Assembly (NCBI GenBank): GCA_026418715.1
Contig: JAOAAV010000024.1
Location: 1-48,332 of the forward strand
Origin: Clostridia bacterium
GTDB lineage: Bacteria > Bacillota > Clostridia > UBA1381
DNA: 48,332 nt
Reading direction: 5' to 3'
Every line of letters begins with the position of its first letter. The first letter of the stretch is position 1. Below, one piece after another: positions 1 to 6,675 of this stretch. The notes below the pieces were generated by a model. That model saw nothing but the letters and a program-made list of their open reading frames with translations, was not told the DNA's origin and did no database searches. A program made the position numbers and the translations under genes.

Positions 1-93
1 ACCGACAGAGAACTTCAACGTATTGAAGACTGGGTAAACAATTACCCTCGCAAAATTTTTGGTTATAAATCCGCTAATGAAATAGCTGCTTAA
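1..93 (+). pseudogene. C-terminal end of IS30-type transposase (cut by window edge)
   Basis: The first 31 codons are an open frame ending in TAA. The peptide ends with a pattern of the type NYPRKIFGYKSANEIAA, which matches the C-terminus of IS30-family transposases (usual form: N-x-RPRK-x-LGY-x-TP-x-E). Only the tail is visible, so it is unknown whether the gene is intact upstream; it is filed here as a partial remnant. It lies about 115 bp before a tRNA-Leu gene. Family assignment rests on this short motif alone. Confidence 0.6.
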
Positions 94-150
94 TGTAAAA
101 CTGGTATTTTATGGTGGGCAATTAAACTTGCAATTTTCATAGAGGAGCTA
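94..150 (+). mobile_element. Probable right end of the IS30-type element
   Basis: Directly after the transposase stop comes a short non-coding stretch with GTGGGCAATTAAACTTGCAA (112-131), the kind of sequence found in the terminal inverted repeats of IS30-like elements. The left end and the target duplication are outside the window, so the exact boundary cannot be set. Confidence 0.35.
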
Positions 151-165
151 ATCACTGAAAAAATG

Positions 166-194
166 TTGACAAACGAATATATATCTGATATAAT
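166..194 (+). promoter_or_regulatory. Strong sigma-A promoter for tRNA-Leu
   Basis: TTGACA at 166-171 and TATAAT at 189-194 are both perfect consensus hexamers with a 17-bp spacer. The tRNA begins 14 bp after the -10. It lies just outside the IS30-like end, so the tRNA keeps its own promoter. Confidence 0.85.
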
Positions 195-207
195 ATCATT
201 GTTTTCT

Positions 208-291
208 GCGGATATGGCGGAATTGGCAGACGCGCTAGACTTAGGCTCTAGTGTCCTCGACGTGGGGGTTCAAGTCCCTCTATCCGCACCA
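208..291 (+). tRNA. tRNA-Leu (anticodon UAG)
   Basis: The acceptor arm GCGGATA (208-214) pairs with TATCCGC (281-287), followed by A and an encoded CCA (289-291). The anticodon stem CTAGA/TCTAG encloses the loop CTTAGGC, giving anticodon UAG, which reads CUN leucine codons. A long variable arm and the T-arm GGGGGTTCAAGTCCC are present, as expected for a class II tRNA. It has its own promoter and terminator, so it appears to be a single-gene unit. Confidence 0.95.
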
Positions 292-301
292 AATAAAAAA
301 T

Positions 302-340
302 CGCGTAAGTGCTTGAGGATGTGGCATTTATGCGTTTTTT
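302..340 (+). terminator. Terminator of tRNA-Leu
   Basis: The stem CGCGTAAGTGC (302-312) pairs with GCATTTATGCG (324-334) through two G-U pairs and is followed by a run of T to 340. It lies 11 bp after the tRNA. Confidence 0.8.
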
Positions 341-341
341 T

Positions 342-786
342 ATGTTTTTAAATCGATTGTTTTCGACTTTTTATAAGTGATTTTCGGTCAAAACATAAAA
401 GTAAACAAAACCCAAAACGCCCAACGTATAAAACGTTGGGCGAAGCAAGGGGAAGATGGTATTGTTAGATATTGATAGTGTAGCATATGTTTGACGCTTT
501 TTAGGGACTTGTAATAATTTATGTGTGGAAATGTAATAAATGATTGATTGGTTTGCAATGGTACGTATTTTTGTTAACCAACTTATCACAATACATACTA
601 GAATATTCAAAAATATTTTGATAAAGCATTGAAAGAGGTGGAATCAATACTGTAATAAGTTGTAAAAATGGGGGACGAAAATATGGCAAACAATAAAATA
701 TGTGTTTAAATATGTAAATCGATATTTCATAATGTAATACATACGTTTCAAACTTACAGTGTGACGGAAAATGTTGATTTATACGA
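342..786. other. Non-coding AT-rich spacer
   Basis: No convincing gene is seen on either strand. The open frames here are short, lack ribosome-binding sites and show no recognisable motif. Visible structure is a perfect hairpin at 419-441 and four copies of TGTAATA at 510, 532, 651 and 733, two of them exactly 22 bp apart. The right end holds the upstream part of the promoter for the TSCPD gene. Confidence 0.6.
419..441. repeat. Perfect inverted repeat (hairpin)
   Basis: GCCCAACGT (419-427) and ACGTTGGGC (433-441) form a perfect 9-bp stem with a 5-nt loop. No T-run follows on the plus strand; on the minus strand a moderately T-rich stretch follows, so it could end minus-strand transcription. 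Function unclear. Confidence 0.6.
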
Positions 787-815
787 TTGCAAAATTTGTG
801 TTTTTGTTGTATACT
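787..815 (+). promoter_or_regulatory. Promoter of the TSCPD gene
   Basis: TTGCAA at 787-792 and TATACT at 810-815 with a 17-bp spacer, ending 37 bp before the start codon. Confidence 0.65.
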
Positions 816-852
816 CGTGGAGAACATAAAATGCGTGGCAGGAGGAAGTATA

Positions 853-1104
853 ATGAATAGGTTTACCTATAAGCCCAAGGGGGTTTGTGCTAATGAAATT
901 TCATTTGATGTTGACGAAGGACTTGTAAAAAATGTATCTTTTTCACATGCTTGTGCAGGAAATACAGAGGGAATAAGCCGTCTGGTTGAAGGACTCCCAG
1001 TGGATTATGTGATAGCTAAGCTGAAGGGAACGAGATGCGGAAGACGAGAAACTTCCTGCCCGGATCAGCTGGCAAAAGCTTTAGAAGAGAGTAAGAAAAT
1101 ATAG
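853..1104 (+). CDS. TSCPD domain-containing protein
   Basis: 83 residues, whole length of the small TSCPD family common in Clostridia. Family function is unknown; the domain also occurs at the C-terminus of some vitamin B12-dependent ribonucleotide reductases. The signature is the Cys-rich end CGRRETSCPDQL, and Cys residues near positions 12, 33 and 62-69 may bind metal, which is inference. The start was set at 853 because GGAGG lies 841-845, 7 bp before it; an upstream in-frame start at 787 lies within the promoter. It is followed by the GerMN gene after 94 bp. Identity is confident, role is not. Confidence 0.85.
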   Translation: MNRFTYKPKGVCANEISFDVDEGLVKNVSFSHACAGNTEGISRLVEGLPVDYVIAKLKGTRCGRRETSCPDQLAKALEESKKI

Positions 1105-1110
1105 AGATAA

Positions 1111-1127
1111 ATGTAATATATTTACAT
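1111..1127. promoter_or_regulatory. Dyad ATGTAA-N5-TTACAT upstream of the GerMN gene
   Basis: ATGTAA (1111-1116) and TTACAT (1122-1127) form a short inverted repeat in the gap between the TSCPD and GerMN genes. It has the shape of a repressor operator, but in AT-rich DNA a 6-bp dyad can arise by chance. Confidence 0.3.
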
Positions 1128-1198
1128 AACCTCGCATATAATAATAATGTTTGCTAAAATTGATGCTTGCATTAATCTTGTTTTACGGAGGATATTAT

Positions 1199-1696
1199 AT
1201 GCGAAGACTTTTTTTGTTGTTCATGGCAACGTCAATGCTGTTTTGCTGCAGCTCGTGCAGAGAGAGTCAAGCGGTAATTGCAAATGAGCAAACGGCAGAA
1301 ATATATTTTGTAGATGCTGATATGCTGCGGCTGCTGCCGTTTTCCGTACGCCTTACAGATCATTCCGCACAGAAGAATGCGCAAAGAGTTGTAGGCGAAC
1401 TAATTAAGGGGAAAGATGACAATCCAAAGATTATGCGCTTAATCCCGAACGTGAAAAATGTTATGACCGTAAAAGTAAAAAATGACACCGCATACGTAAA
1501 TCTAACAAAAAAATTTGTGGACGAGCATCCTGACGGGAAGGATAAAGAGATTTTAACGGTATATTCTATAGTTAATTCTCTTACTTCCGTAAACGGAATT
1601 ACTAAGGTGAAATTTACGATAGACGGAAAGGAACAAGAACGTTTTAAAGGATATATAGATATGAGAGAAACTTTCACACCGGACTACACGGTTTAG
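1199..1696 (+). CDS. GerMN domain lipoprotein
   Basis: 165 residues. An N-terminal signal (MRRLFLLFMATSMLFCCSSC) ends in a lipobox-like Cys, so it is probably a membrane-anchored lipoprotein. The rest is a single GerMN domain: it includes stretches of the form VKNVMTVKVKNDTAYVNLTK and ILTVYSIVNSLTSVNGITKV. GerMN domains occur in the spore-germination lipoprotein GerM and in peptidoglycan-associated proteins of spore formers. The start at 1199 follows GGAGG (1187-1191) with 7-bp spacing; an upstream in-frame codon at 1151 has no such site. It probably acts at the cell surface in spore or wall biology; the exact role cannot be told from sequence. Confidence 0.8.
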   Translation: MRRLFLLFMATSMLFCCSSCRESQAVIANEQTAEIYFVDADMLRLLPFSVRLTDHSAQKNAQRVVGELIKGKDDNPKIMRLIPNVKNVMTVKVKNDTAYVNLTKKFVDEHPDGKDKEILTVYSIVNSLTSVNGITKVKFTIDGKEQERFKGYIDMRETFTPDYTV

Positions 1697-1742
1697 AGTG
1701 CTGCCAAAGATTTGTTTTCGCCTTTTGATAACAAAAAATAAG

Positions 1743-1804
1743 GGAGTGCAAAACAAACCGCTTATCATACACCTGTAAAAATTTTATGCAATCGTTTTAC
1801 ACTC
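1743..1804. repeat. Imperfect inverted repeat between convergent genes
   Basis: GGAGTGCAAAAC (1743-1754) pairs with GTTTTACACTCC (1793-1804) with one mismatch, separated by 38 bp. It sits between the convergent GerMN and DUF1292 genes and may be a weak transcription barrier; there is no clear T-run. Confidence 0.35.
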
Positions 1805-1812
1805 CTAAAATT

Positions 1813-2076
1813 TTACTCCATTTCTTCATCTCTTCTTAAAAACTCGTTGAAAGCCGCCTCAAGTTCTTCTTCGTCTTCGATCATAACGAGCGAGAGATCC
1901 TCATCGTTATCGCCTTCTTCAACCTTCATAATTAAAACTTCATCCGTTTCCTCGCCATCGGGAACAACTTCAAGCATGGCAAAGTAGCGTGTTTGGTTAA
2001 AATCAAAAACATCGATTACCTCAAACGTAACTTCGTTTCCGTTTTCATCTTCCAAAACTATAATATTATCTTCCAT
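1813..2076 (-). CDS. DUF1292 protein (YrzB-like)
   Basis: 87 residues, very acidic (many Asp/Glu, ending in DEELEAAFNEFLRRDEEME). It shows the typical DUF1292 layout: an opening IIVLEDENGNEVTFEVIDVF, a central FAMLEV and an EVLIMKVEE strand. The family is widespread in Firmicutes, usually near the Holliday-junction resolvase ruvX gene, but its role is unknown. Here it stands alone on the minus strand with its own promoter at 2217-2245. GAGGTGA precedes the ATG at suitable distance. It is probably cytoplasmic. Confidence 0.85.
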   Translation of the reverse strand: MEDNIIVLEDENGNEVTFEVIDVFDFNQTRYFAMLEVVPDGEETDEVLIMKVEEGDNDEDLSLVMIEDEEELEAAFNEFLRRDEEME

Positions 2077-2216
2077 ATCGTGTCACCTCACTGCACTTTA
2101 TTATTACATATTGTCTACCCAAATATTATTATCATGTATTTATCTTAATCGAAAACTTGAGTTTATATTTTAAAAGTTTTTATATAAGTTTAAATACAAG
2201 CAAAATATTTACTGCT

Positions 2217-2245
2217 ATTTTAATATAGCAAAAGTAGAATGTCAA
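2217..2245 (-). promoter_or_regulatory. Promoter reading into the DUF1292 gene
   Basis: On the minus strand TTGACA (2245-2240) and TAAAAT (2222-2217) with a 17-bp spacer. It implies a 5' leader of about 130 nt; no riboswitch-like structure was recognised in it. Confidence 0.7.
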
Positions 2246-2301
2246 TCATTATTTTTATAATGTATTGCAGACATGATAAGTGAAAATTAAAGAAGCTTGC
2301 A

Positions 2302-2343
2302 AAAAATAAAGCCGAAATCGCATTTTTGGTGAGCGATTTCAGC
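2302..2343 (-). terminator. Terminator of tRNA-Gly
   Basis: On the minus strand an 11-bp stem (arms 2343-2333 and 2321-2311, one G-U pair) is followed by TTTATTTTTT. It ends the tRNA-Gly transcript about 40 bp after the tRNA. Confidence 0.85.
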
Positions 2344-2381
2344 CGTATCCGCAATATATCAACACGCAGATATTCAATTTT

Positions 2382-2455
2382 TGGAGCGAGTGATGGGAAT
2401 CGAACCCACACGGTCAGCTTGGGAAGCTGAAGTTCTGCCACTAAACTACACCCGC
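2382..2455 (-). tRNA. tRNA-Gly (anticodon CCC)
   Basis: Read on the minus strand: acceptor GCGGGTG pairs with CACTCGC (one G-U), then T and encoded CCA. The anticodon stem TCAGC/GCTGA holds the loop TTCCCAA, giving anticodon CCC for GGG codons. The T-arm contains GGTTCGATTCC. It has its own promoter at 2480-2508 and terminator at 2302-2343. Confidence 0.95.
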
Positions 2456-2479
2456 AAAGAACAACAACCGACAAGTATT

Positions 2480-2508
2480 ATTATGCTACGAAACTTTGAA
2501 AATGTCAA
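2480..2508 (-). promoter_or_regulatory. Promoter of tRNA-Gly
   Basis: Minus strand TTGACA (2508-2503) and CATAAT (2485-2480) with a 17-bp spacer, ending 24 bp before the tRNA. Confidence 0.8.
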
Positions 2509-2510
2509 GC

Positions 2511-2556
2511 AAAAAATAAAAGAATTTTCCTTTGAGAATAGGAAAATTCTTTTATT
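2511..2556 (-). terminator. Hairpin terminator of the small YtxH-like gene
   Basis: A perfect stem of about 14 bp (2518-2531 with 2540-2553) begins directly after the stop codon of the small gene. On the minus strand it is followed by an ATTTTTT run. A short T-run on the plus strand makes it possibly bidirectional. Confidence 0.8.
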
Positions 2557-2557
2557 T

Positions 2558-2737
2558 TCAGTGCATTATGTTCAGTGCCGTATCAATGGCGCTGCCGATG
2601 TTCCTAAAGATTCCGCTTGTTTTTTTCTTCATTCTGTTCCTTTGCCTGTCTGAAATAGGATCGGCTATCATGGTAACTGCAGCGCCCACAACAAGCCCTG
2701 CCGCCATGCCTCTCATAAATCCGGAATTATTCATCAT
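2558..2737 (-). CDS. Small membrane-linked protein, YtxH-like
   Basis: 59 residues, below the usual length cut-off but well supported. GGAGG lies 8 bp before the first of two tandem ATG codons, and a strong terminator follows the stop at once. A Gly/Ala-rich hydrophobic segment (GMAAGLVVGAAVTMIADP) near residues 9-26 precedes a basic stretch RQRNRMKKK. This is the pattern of short YtxH/YtxG-type proteins, whose function is unknown. It may insert one helix in the membrane. It stands alone between tRNA-Gly and DUF1015. Confidence 0.75.
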   Translation of the reverse strand: MMNNSGFMRGMAAGLVVGAAVTMIADPISDRQRNRMKKKTSGIFRNIGSAIDTALNIMH

Positions 2738-2896
2738 GATTTTTTCCTCCTTTGAACATTCTTAATACATTGATACAGTAATATTATGTGTGAAGGCTCA
2801 AAAATTAAACAAGTATTTTATGCAGCATATGTAAATAAAATACAAGATTTTTAAAAGAAACTTCATGCCTCATACATTTGAAAAAATTTACATTAA

Positions 2897-2914
2897 CTGT
2901 AATAAAACTGTAAT
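2897..2914 (+). promoter_or_regulatory. Direct repeat resembling a PHO box
   Basis: CTGTAAT at 2897-2903 and again at 2908-2914 repeat with an 11-bp period (N4 spacer of A). It ends 10 bp before the -35 of the DUF1015 promoter. The layout CTGTNAT-N4-CTGTNAT is that of PhoB-type binding sites. No phosphate gene is nearby, so this is a pattern only. Confidence 0.4.
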
Positions 2915-2924
2915 GAAAATGGTA

Positions 2925-2953
2925 TTGACTAACTTCAACAGATGTTATAAAAT
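2925..2953 (+). promoter_or_regulatory. Promoter of the DUF1015 gene
   Basis: TTGACT at 2925-2930 and TAAAAT at 2948-2953 with a 17-bp spacer, 40 bp before the start codon. Confidence 0.7.
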
Positions 2954-2993
2954 TCATACAAAGCGGCAGAGTGTTTTTGTTTTAGGAGGGAAT

Positions 2994-4304
2994 ATGGCTA
3001 ATATAATACCGTTTAAGGGGTATCGCTACAATAAAGAAAAAGTGGGAAATCTCGGTGCTGTTATGTCCCCGCCTTATGATTCAATATCAAAGGAGGAGCA
3101 AGCGGCTCTTTACAGTGTGCACGAAAATAATGTAGTAAGACTGGTTTTAGGCATGGAATATGAAAATGATACCGACAGCAACAATAAGTATACCCGTGCT
3201 GCAAATTATTTGAATGAATGGATAGCAAAAGATATTCTTGTCAGGGATAAAAAAGACGCAATTTATCTATATGAGCAAATAATTACAGTAAATGATACTC
3301 AATTTTCCAACAAAGGCTTTGTGGTGCTTCTGGAGCTTGAGGAATTTGAAAAAGGAGGCATTATGCCCTGCGAACAGGCTATCACCAGTTCAAAAATGGA
3401 TAGATTTAATCTCCTAAAGGCGACCCGTGCGAATATCAGTATGATAAATTGTATGTATGTGGAAACAGAGAAAGTGCTTGCAAACATGATTAACGAATTG
3501 TCCGAAGAGGAACCGGATATGGATTTTGTCACAGAGGAAGGTACAAGGCAGAGACTTTGGATGATTACATATGAGCCCACAATAGAGTTTATTAAGAAGA
3601 ATATGGCGGACAAACGCATTTTTATTACGGATGGTCAAAACAGGTATGAAACGTGCCTTGAGTATAAAAAGCAAATGATGGAACAAAATCCCAATCATAC
3701 AGGTAAAGAGCCTTACAACTACATTATGGCGCTTTTGATAAATGCTCATGCGGATGGGCTGGTTCAATTGCCGGTGCATCGTTTGGTATCATGTCCGCAA
3801 GGGTTTAAGGAGGACTATTTTGTATCCGGCGCACAGGATCACTTCAAGGTGGAAAAAATAATTGTTGATACCAATATTGAGGAATTGGTTGATACTATGA
3901 AAAAACAAATTGCTACGCCAAGGAAGGAAAATAGGATTGCGCTTTATTGCGGCGAGGATTATTTCTACAGACTTACCTTCACCGACAGGGAATATTTAAA
4001 AAATCTTATGCCGGACAAATCTGAAGCGTACCGCAGCTTGGATGTCACGGTTCTAAATGAGTTGCTTCTCAATGAATTGTTGCATATTGATGAAAGCAAT
4101 TATCATGAGTATGTTACATTTACCAAAAAGTCAGTGGAGGGCGTGAGGGCTGTTAAGGATAAAAAATACGATTGTATGTTCTTGATCAATCCCACAAAAC
4201 CGTATCAAATAAGCGAAGTTGCTATAGCTGGGGAGAAGATGCCTGAAAGATCCATTTGCATTTTCCCCAAACCTGCGACGGGAATTATTATAAATAAGCA
4301 TTAA
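2994..4304 (+). CDS. DUF1015 family protein
   Basis: 436 residues, the usual size for this family (COG4198). Family hallmarks are the N-terminal IIPFKGYRYN and VMSPPYDSISKEEQAALY, HENNVVRLVLG, and the middle stretch FITDGQNRYETCLEYK (usually DGHHRYET). In many relatives the last motif reads DGHHRYE; here the two His are replaced by Gln-Asn. The reaction is unknown; the gene often lies beside serine-biosynthesis genes in other bacteria, but not here. The start at 2994 follows AGGAGGG by about 5 bp; an upstream in-frame ATG at 2865 overlaps the promoter and is rejected. It is probably cytoplasmic and transcribed alone. Confidence 0.85.
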   Translation: MANIIPFKGYRYNKEKVGNLGAVMSPPYDSISKEEQAALYSVHENNVVRLVLGMEYENDTDSNNKYTRAANYLNEWIAKDILVRDKKDAIYLYEQIITVNDTQFSNKGFVVLLELEEFEKGGIMPCEQAITSSKMDRFNLLKATRANISMINCMYVETEKVLANMINELSEEEPDMDFVTEEGTRQRLWMITYEPTIEFIKKNMADKRIFITDGQNRYETCLEYKKQMMEQNPNHTGKEPYNYIMALLINAHADGLVQLPVHRLVSCPQGFKEDYFVSGAQDHFKVEKIIVDTNIEELVDTMKKQIATPRKENRIALYCGEDYFYRLTFTDREYLKNLMPDKSEAYRSLDVTVLNELLLNELLHIDESNYHEYVTFTKKSVEGVRAVKDKKYDCMFLINPTKPYQISEVAIAGEKMPERSICIFPKPATGIIINKH

Positions 4305-4331
4305 AAACTATAAGAAAATCTAAATTGTATC

Positions 4332-4366
4332 AGGCAGGAAAACCGCATATTGGATTTCCTGCTTTG
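4332..4366 (+). terminator. Possible terminator after DUF1015
   Basis: GCAGGAAA (4334-4341) pairs with TTTCCTGC (4355-4362), followed by only a short broken T-run. Weak but well placed between two genes. Confidence 0.45.
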
Positions 4367-4406
4367 GCTTTAATTAAGAGACATTTTGAAAAAAGGGGAA
4401 TATAAC

Positions 4407-6590
4407 ATGGGCGTAAAATATGATGATGGACAACGTATTTTTCACCTGCAGGGGAAAGATACGAGCTACATATTTAAGGTGACTGAAGACGGATATCTTG
4501 TGCATATTTATTGGGGGAAAAAAATAAGAAGTTGCGACATATCCGATTTGATACACGTTCAATACAGAGTATTTTCAACAAGCACGGGAACGAGGGACAA
4601 TAATTTTTCACTTGACAATATAATGCAGGAATATCCGTCATATGGGAATACTGATTTGCGGCATCCGGCATATCAGGTTCAGCTTGAAAACGGGTCTACG
4701 ATTACAGATTTGCGTTATGTTTTCCATAAAATTTACCAAGGTAAGCCTAAACTTGAAGGATTGCCTGCAACGTATGCAGAAAGCGAGTCTTGTGTGGATA
4801 CCTTGGAAATAGAGCTTTATGATCAAGTTGCAAATTTGAAGGCGATACTTACCTATTCGGTTTTCAAAGACTATGATGTTTTGGTACGTTCAGTAAAATT
4901 TATAAATGAGGGCACACAAAAGTTAAAACTGCTATGTGCAATGAGTGTAAGTGTTGACTTTGATAACTCCAATTATGAGCTAATGCAGCTTTCAGGCTCA
5001 TGGGCAAGGGAAAGGTATATATACAAAAGGAAGCTTGTTTTTGGAATGCAGGGCGTTGAAAGCATAAGAGGGGCAAGCAGCCCCCAGCAAAATCCGTTTA
5101 TTGCGCTTTTGGGAGAAGGAGCGTCGGAGACATTTGGAGATGTTTACGGCTTTAATTTGGTATACAGCGGAAATTTTACTGCTCAGTGTGAAGTTGAGCA
5201 GTATGGCACCGCTAGAGTGCTAATGGGAATAAATCCTTTTGATTTTTCGTGGCTTTTAGAAGGTGGAGAAAGTTTTCAAACTCCTGAAGCGGTGATGGTG
5301 TATTCGGATAAAGGAATAGAGAAAATGTCTCAGTCATACCATAAATTCTATAAAAATCATTTGATACGGAAAAGGGAAGAACTTCCGCCTATTCTTATAA
5401 ATAATTGGGAGGCTACATATTTTGATTTTGACGATGAGAAAATTATCTCAATTGCGGAAGAAGCGTCAAAGCTTGGTATAGAGCTTTTTGTGCTTGACGA
5501 CGGATGGTTTGGAGAACGCAATGATGATACGAGTTCGCTGGGTGATTGGTTTGTCAATAGAAATAAGATTAAAGACGGGCTTGACGGACTTGCAAAGAGG
5601 ATAAACAGTTTTGGCATGAAATTTGGATTGTGGTTTGAGCCTGAGATGGTTTCTCCGAAAAGCAAGCTCTACAAGGAGCATCCCGATTGGTGCATACATG
5701 TCCCCGACAGACACAGATCACTTTCAAGACATCAGCTCATATTGGATTTAACCAACAAAGATGTATGCGACACTGTTGTTAAAATGCTGACAGACGTTTT
5801 ATCGTCTGCTCCAATCAGTTATGTTAAATGGGATATGAACAGACATATGACAGAAATAGGTTCATCATTTTTGCCTAAGGGAAGACAGCGTGAAACGGCG
5901 CATAGGTATATGCTGGGTCTTTATGATATTATGGAAAGGCTTACGTCAGCATTTCCCAAAGTGCTTTTTGAAGGCTGTTCAAGCGGTGGGGGGCGTTTTG
6001 ATCCGGGTATTTTGTATTATATGCCCCAAATATGGACAAGTGACAATACAGACAGTGTTGAACGCTTAAAAATCCAATACGGAACAAGCATTGTCTATCC
6101 TCCATCTTCAATGGGGTCTCATGTATCCGCTGTGCCTAATCATATTACGGGAAGAGTATCATCTTTAAAAATGCGTGGGGATGTCGCATCATCGGGGAAT
6201 TTAGGTTATGAGCTTGATGTGGGTATTCTTACGGATACTGAAAAAGATATTATTTGCAAACAGATTGATTTCTACAAAAATATCAGGCCGCTTGTTCTGT
6301 TTGGTGATTTTTACAGGCTTATAAGTCCGTTTGAGGGAAATGATGCAGCTTGGATGTTTGTATCTGAAGATAAAGATGAGGCAGTTGTATTTTATTTTGG
6401 GATTTTGTCTGTTCCTAATTCATCGGTAAAAAGACTCAAGCTTAGAGGTCTGGATGAAAATGCCGATTATGAATTGGTTGGGGGAAATGTGTGCTATGGA
6501 GGGGACAGACTGATGTATGCCGGAATAAATATAACAAATATTCGTGGTGATTTTTCAAGCTATGTAATGCAGTTTAAAAGGTGCCGATAA
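4407..6590 (+). CDS. Alpha-galactosidase, GH36
   Basis: 727 residues, the normal length for bacterial GH36 enzymes, which release alpha-1,6-linked galactose from raffinose-type sugars and galactomannan. The order is an N-terminal beta-sandwich (about 1-320), a catalytic barrel (about 325-650) and a C-terminal beta-domain. Seen motifs: LDDGWFG (363-369), FGLWFEPEMVSP, KWDMNRHMTE with the nucleophile Asp near 476, CSSGGGRFDPG, and WTSDNTDS with the acid/base Asp near 546. There is no signal peptide, so it acts in the cytoplasm on imported sugars. AAGGGGAA precedes ATG 4407; a TTG at 4386 lies upstream of that site and is less likely. It converges with the GH2 gene. Confidence 0.95.
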   Translation: MGVKYDDGQRIFHLQGKDTSYIFKVTEDGYLVHIYWGKKIRSCDISDLIHVQYRVFSTSTGTRDNNFSLDNIMQEYPSYGNTDLRHPAYQVQLENGSTITDLRYVFHKIYQGKPKLEGLPATYAESESCVDTLEIELYDQVANLKAILTYSVFKDYDVLVRSVKFINEGTQKLKLLCAMSVSVDFDNSNYELMQLSGSWARERYIYKRKLVFGMQGVESIRGASSPQQNPFIALLGEGASETFGDVYGFNLVYSGNFTAQCEVEQYGTARVLMGINPFDFSWLLEGGESFQTPEAVMVYSDKGIEKMSQSYHKFYKNHLIRKREELPPILINNWEATYFDFDDEKIISIAEEASKLGIELFVLDDGWFGERNDDTSSLGDWFVNRNKIKDGLDGLAKRINSFGMKFGLWFEPEMVSPKSKLYKEHPDWCIHVPDRHRSLSRHQLILDLTNKDVCDTVVKMLTDVLSSAPISYVKWDMNRHMTEIGSSFLPKGRQRETAHRYMLGLYDIMERLTSAFPKVLFEGCSSGGGRFDPGILYYMPQIWTSDNTDSVERLKIQYGTSIVYPPSSMGSHVSAVPNHITGRVSSLKMRGDVASSGNLGYELDVGILTDTEKDIICKQIDFYKNIRPLVLFGDFYRLISPFEGNDAAWMFVSEDKDEAVVFYFGILSVPNSSVKRLKLRGLDENADYELVGGNVCYGGDRLMYAGINITNIRGDFSSYVMQFKRCR

Positions 6591-6610
6591 TTATCTTTTT
6601 GATAAAGTGA

Positions 6611-6640
6611 AAGGCGGGGGAAATTAGCGTCCCCGCCTCG
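6611..6640. terminator. GC-rich hairpin between convergent genes
   Basis: AGGCGGGG (6612-6619) pairs perfectly with CCCCGCCT (6631-6638). It lies between the stops of the alpha-galactosidase and the GH2 gene and could end transcription from both sides, though T-runs are poor. Confidence 0.55.
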
Positions 6641-6675
6641 TAACAATTTATATAATTTTTAAGTTGATAGAAAAG

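Noticed and set aside
371-610. 79-codon open frame on the minus strand
   Set aside because: Overlaps the perfect hairpin at 419-441, has no Shine-Dalgarno and no recognisable motif.
519-827. 102-codon open frame on the minus strand in the spacer after tRNA-Leu
   Set aside because: No ribosome site, low-complexity composition rich in Ile/Phe/His/Tyr, and it overlaps the promoter of the TSCPD gene.
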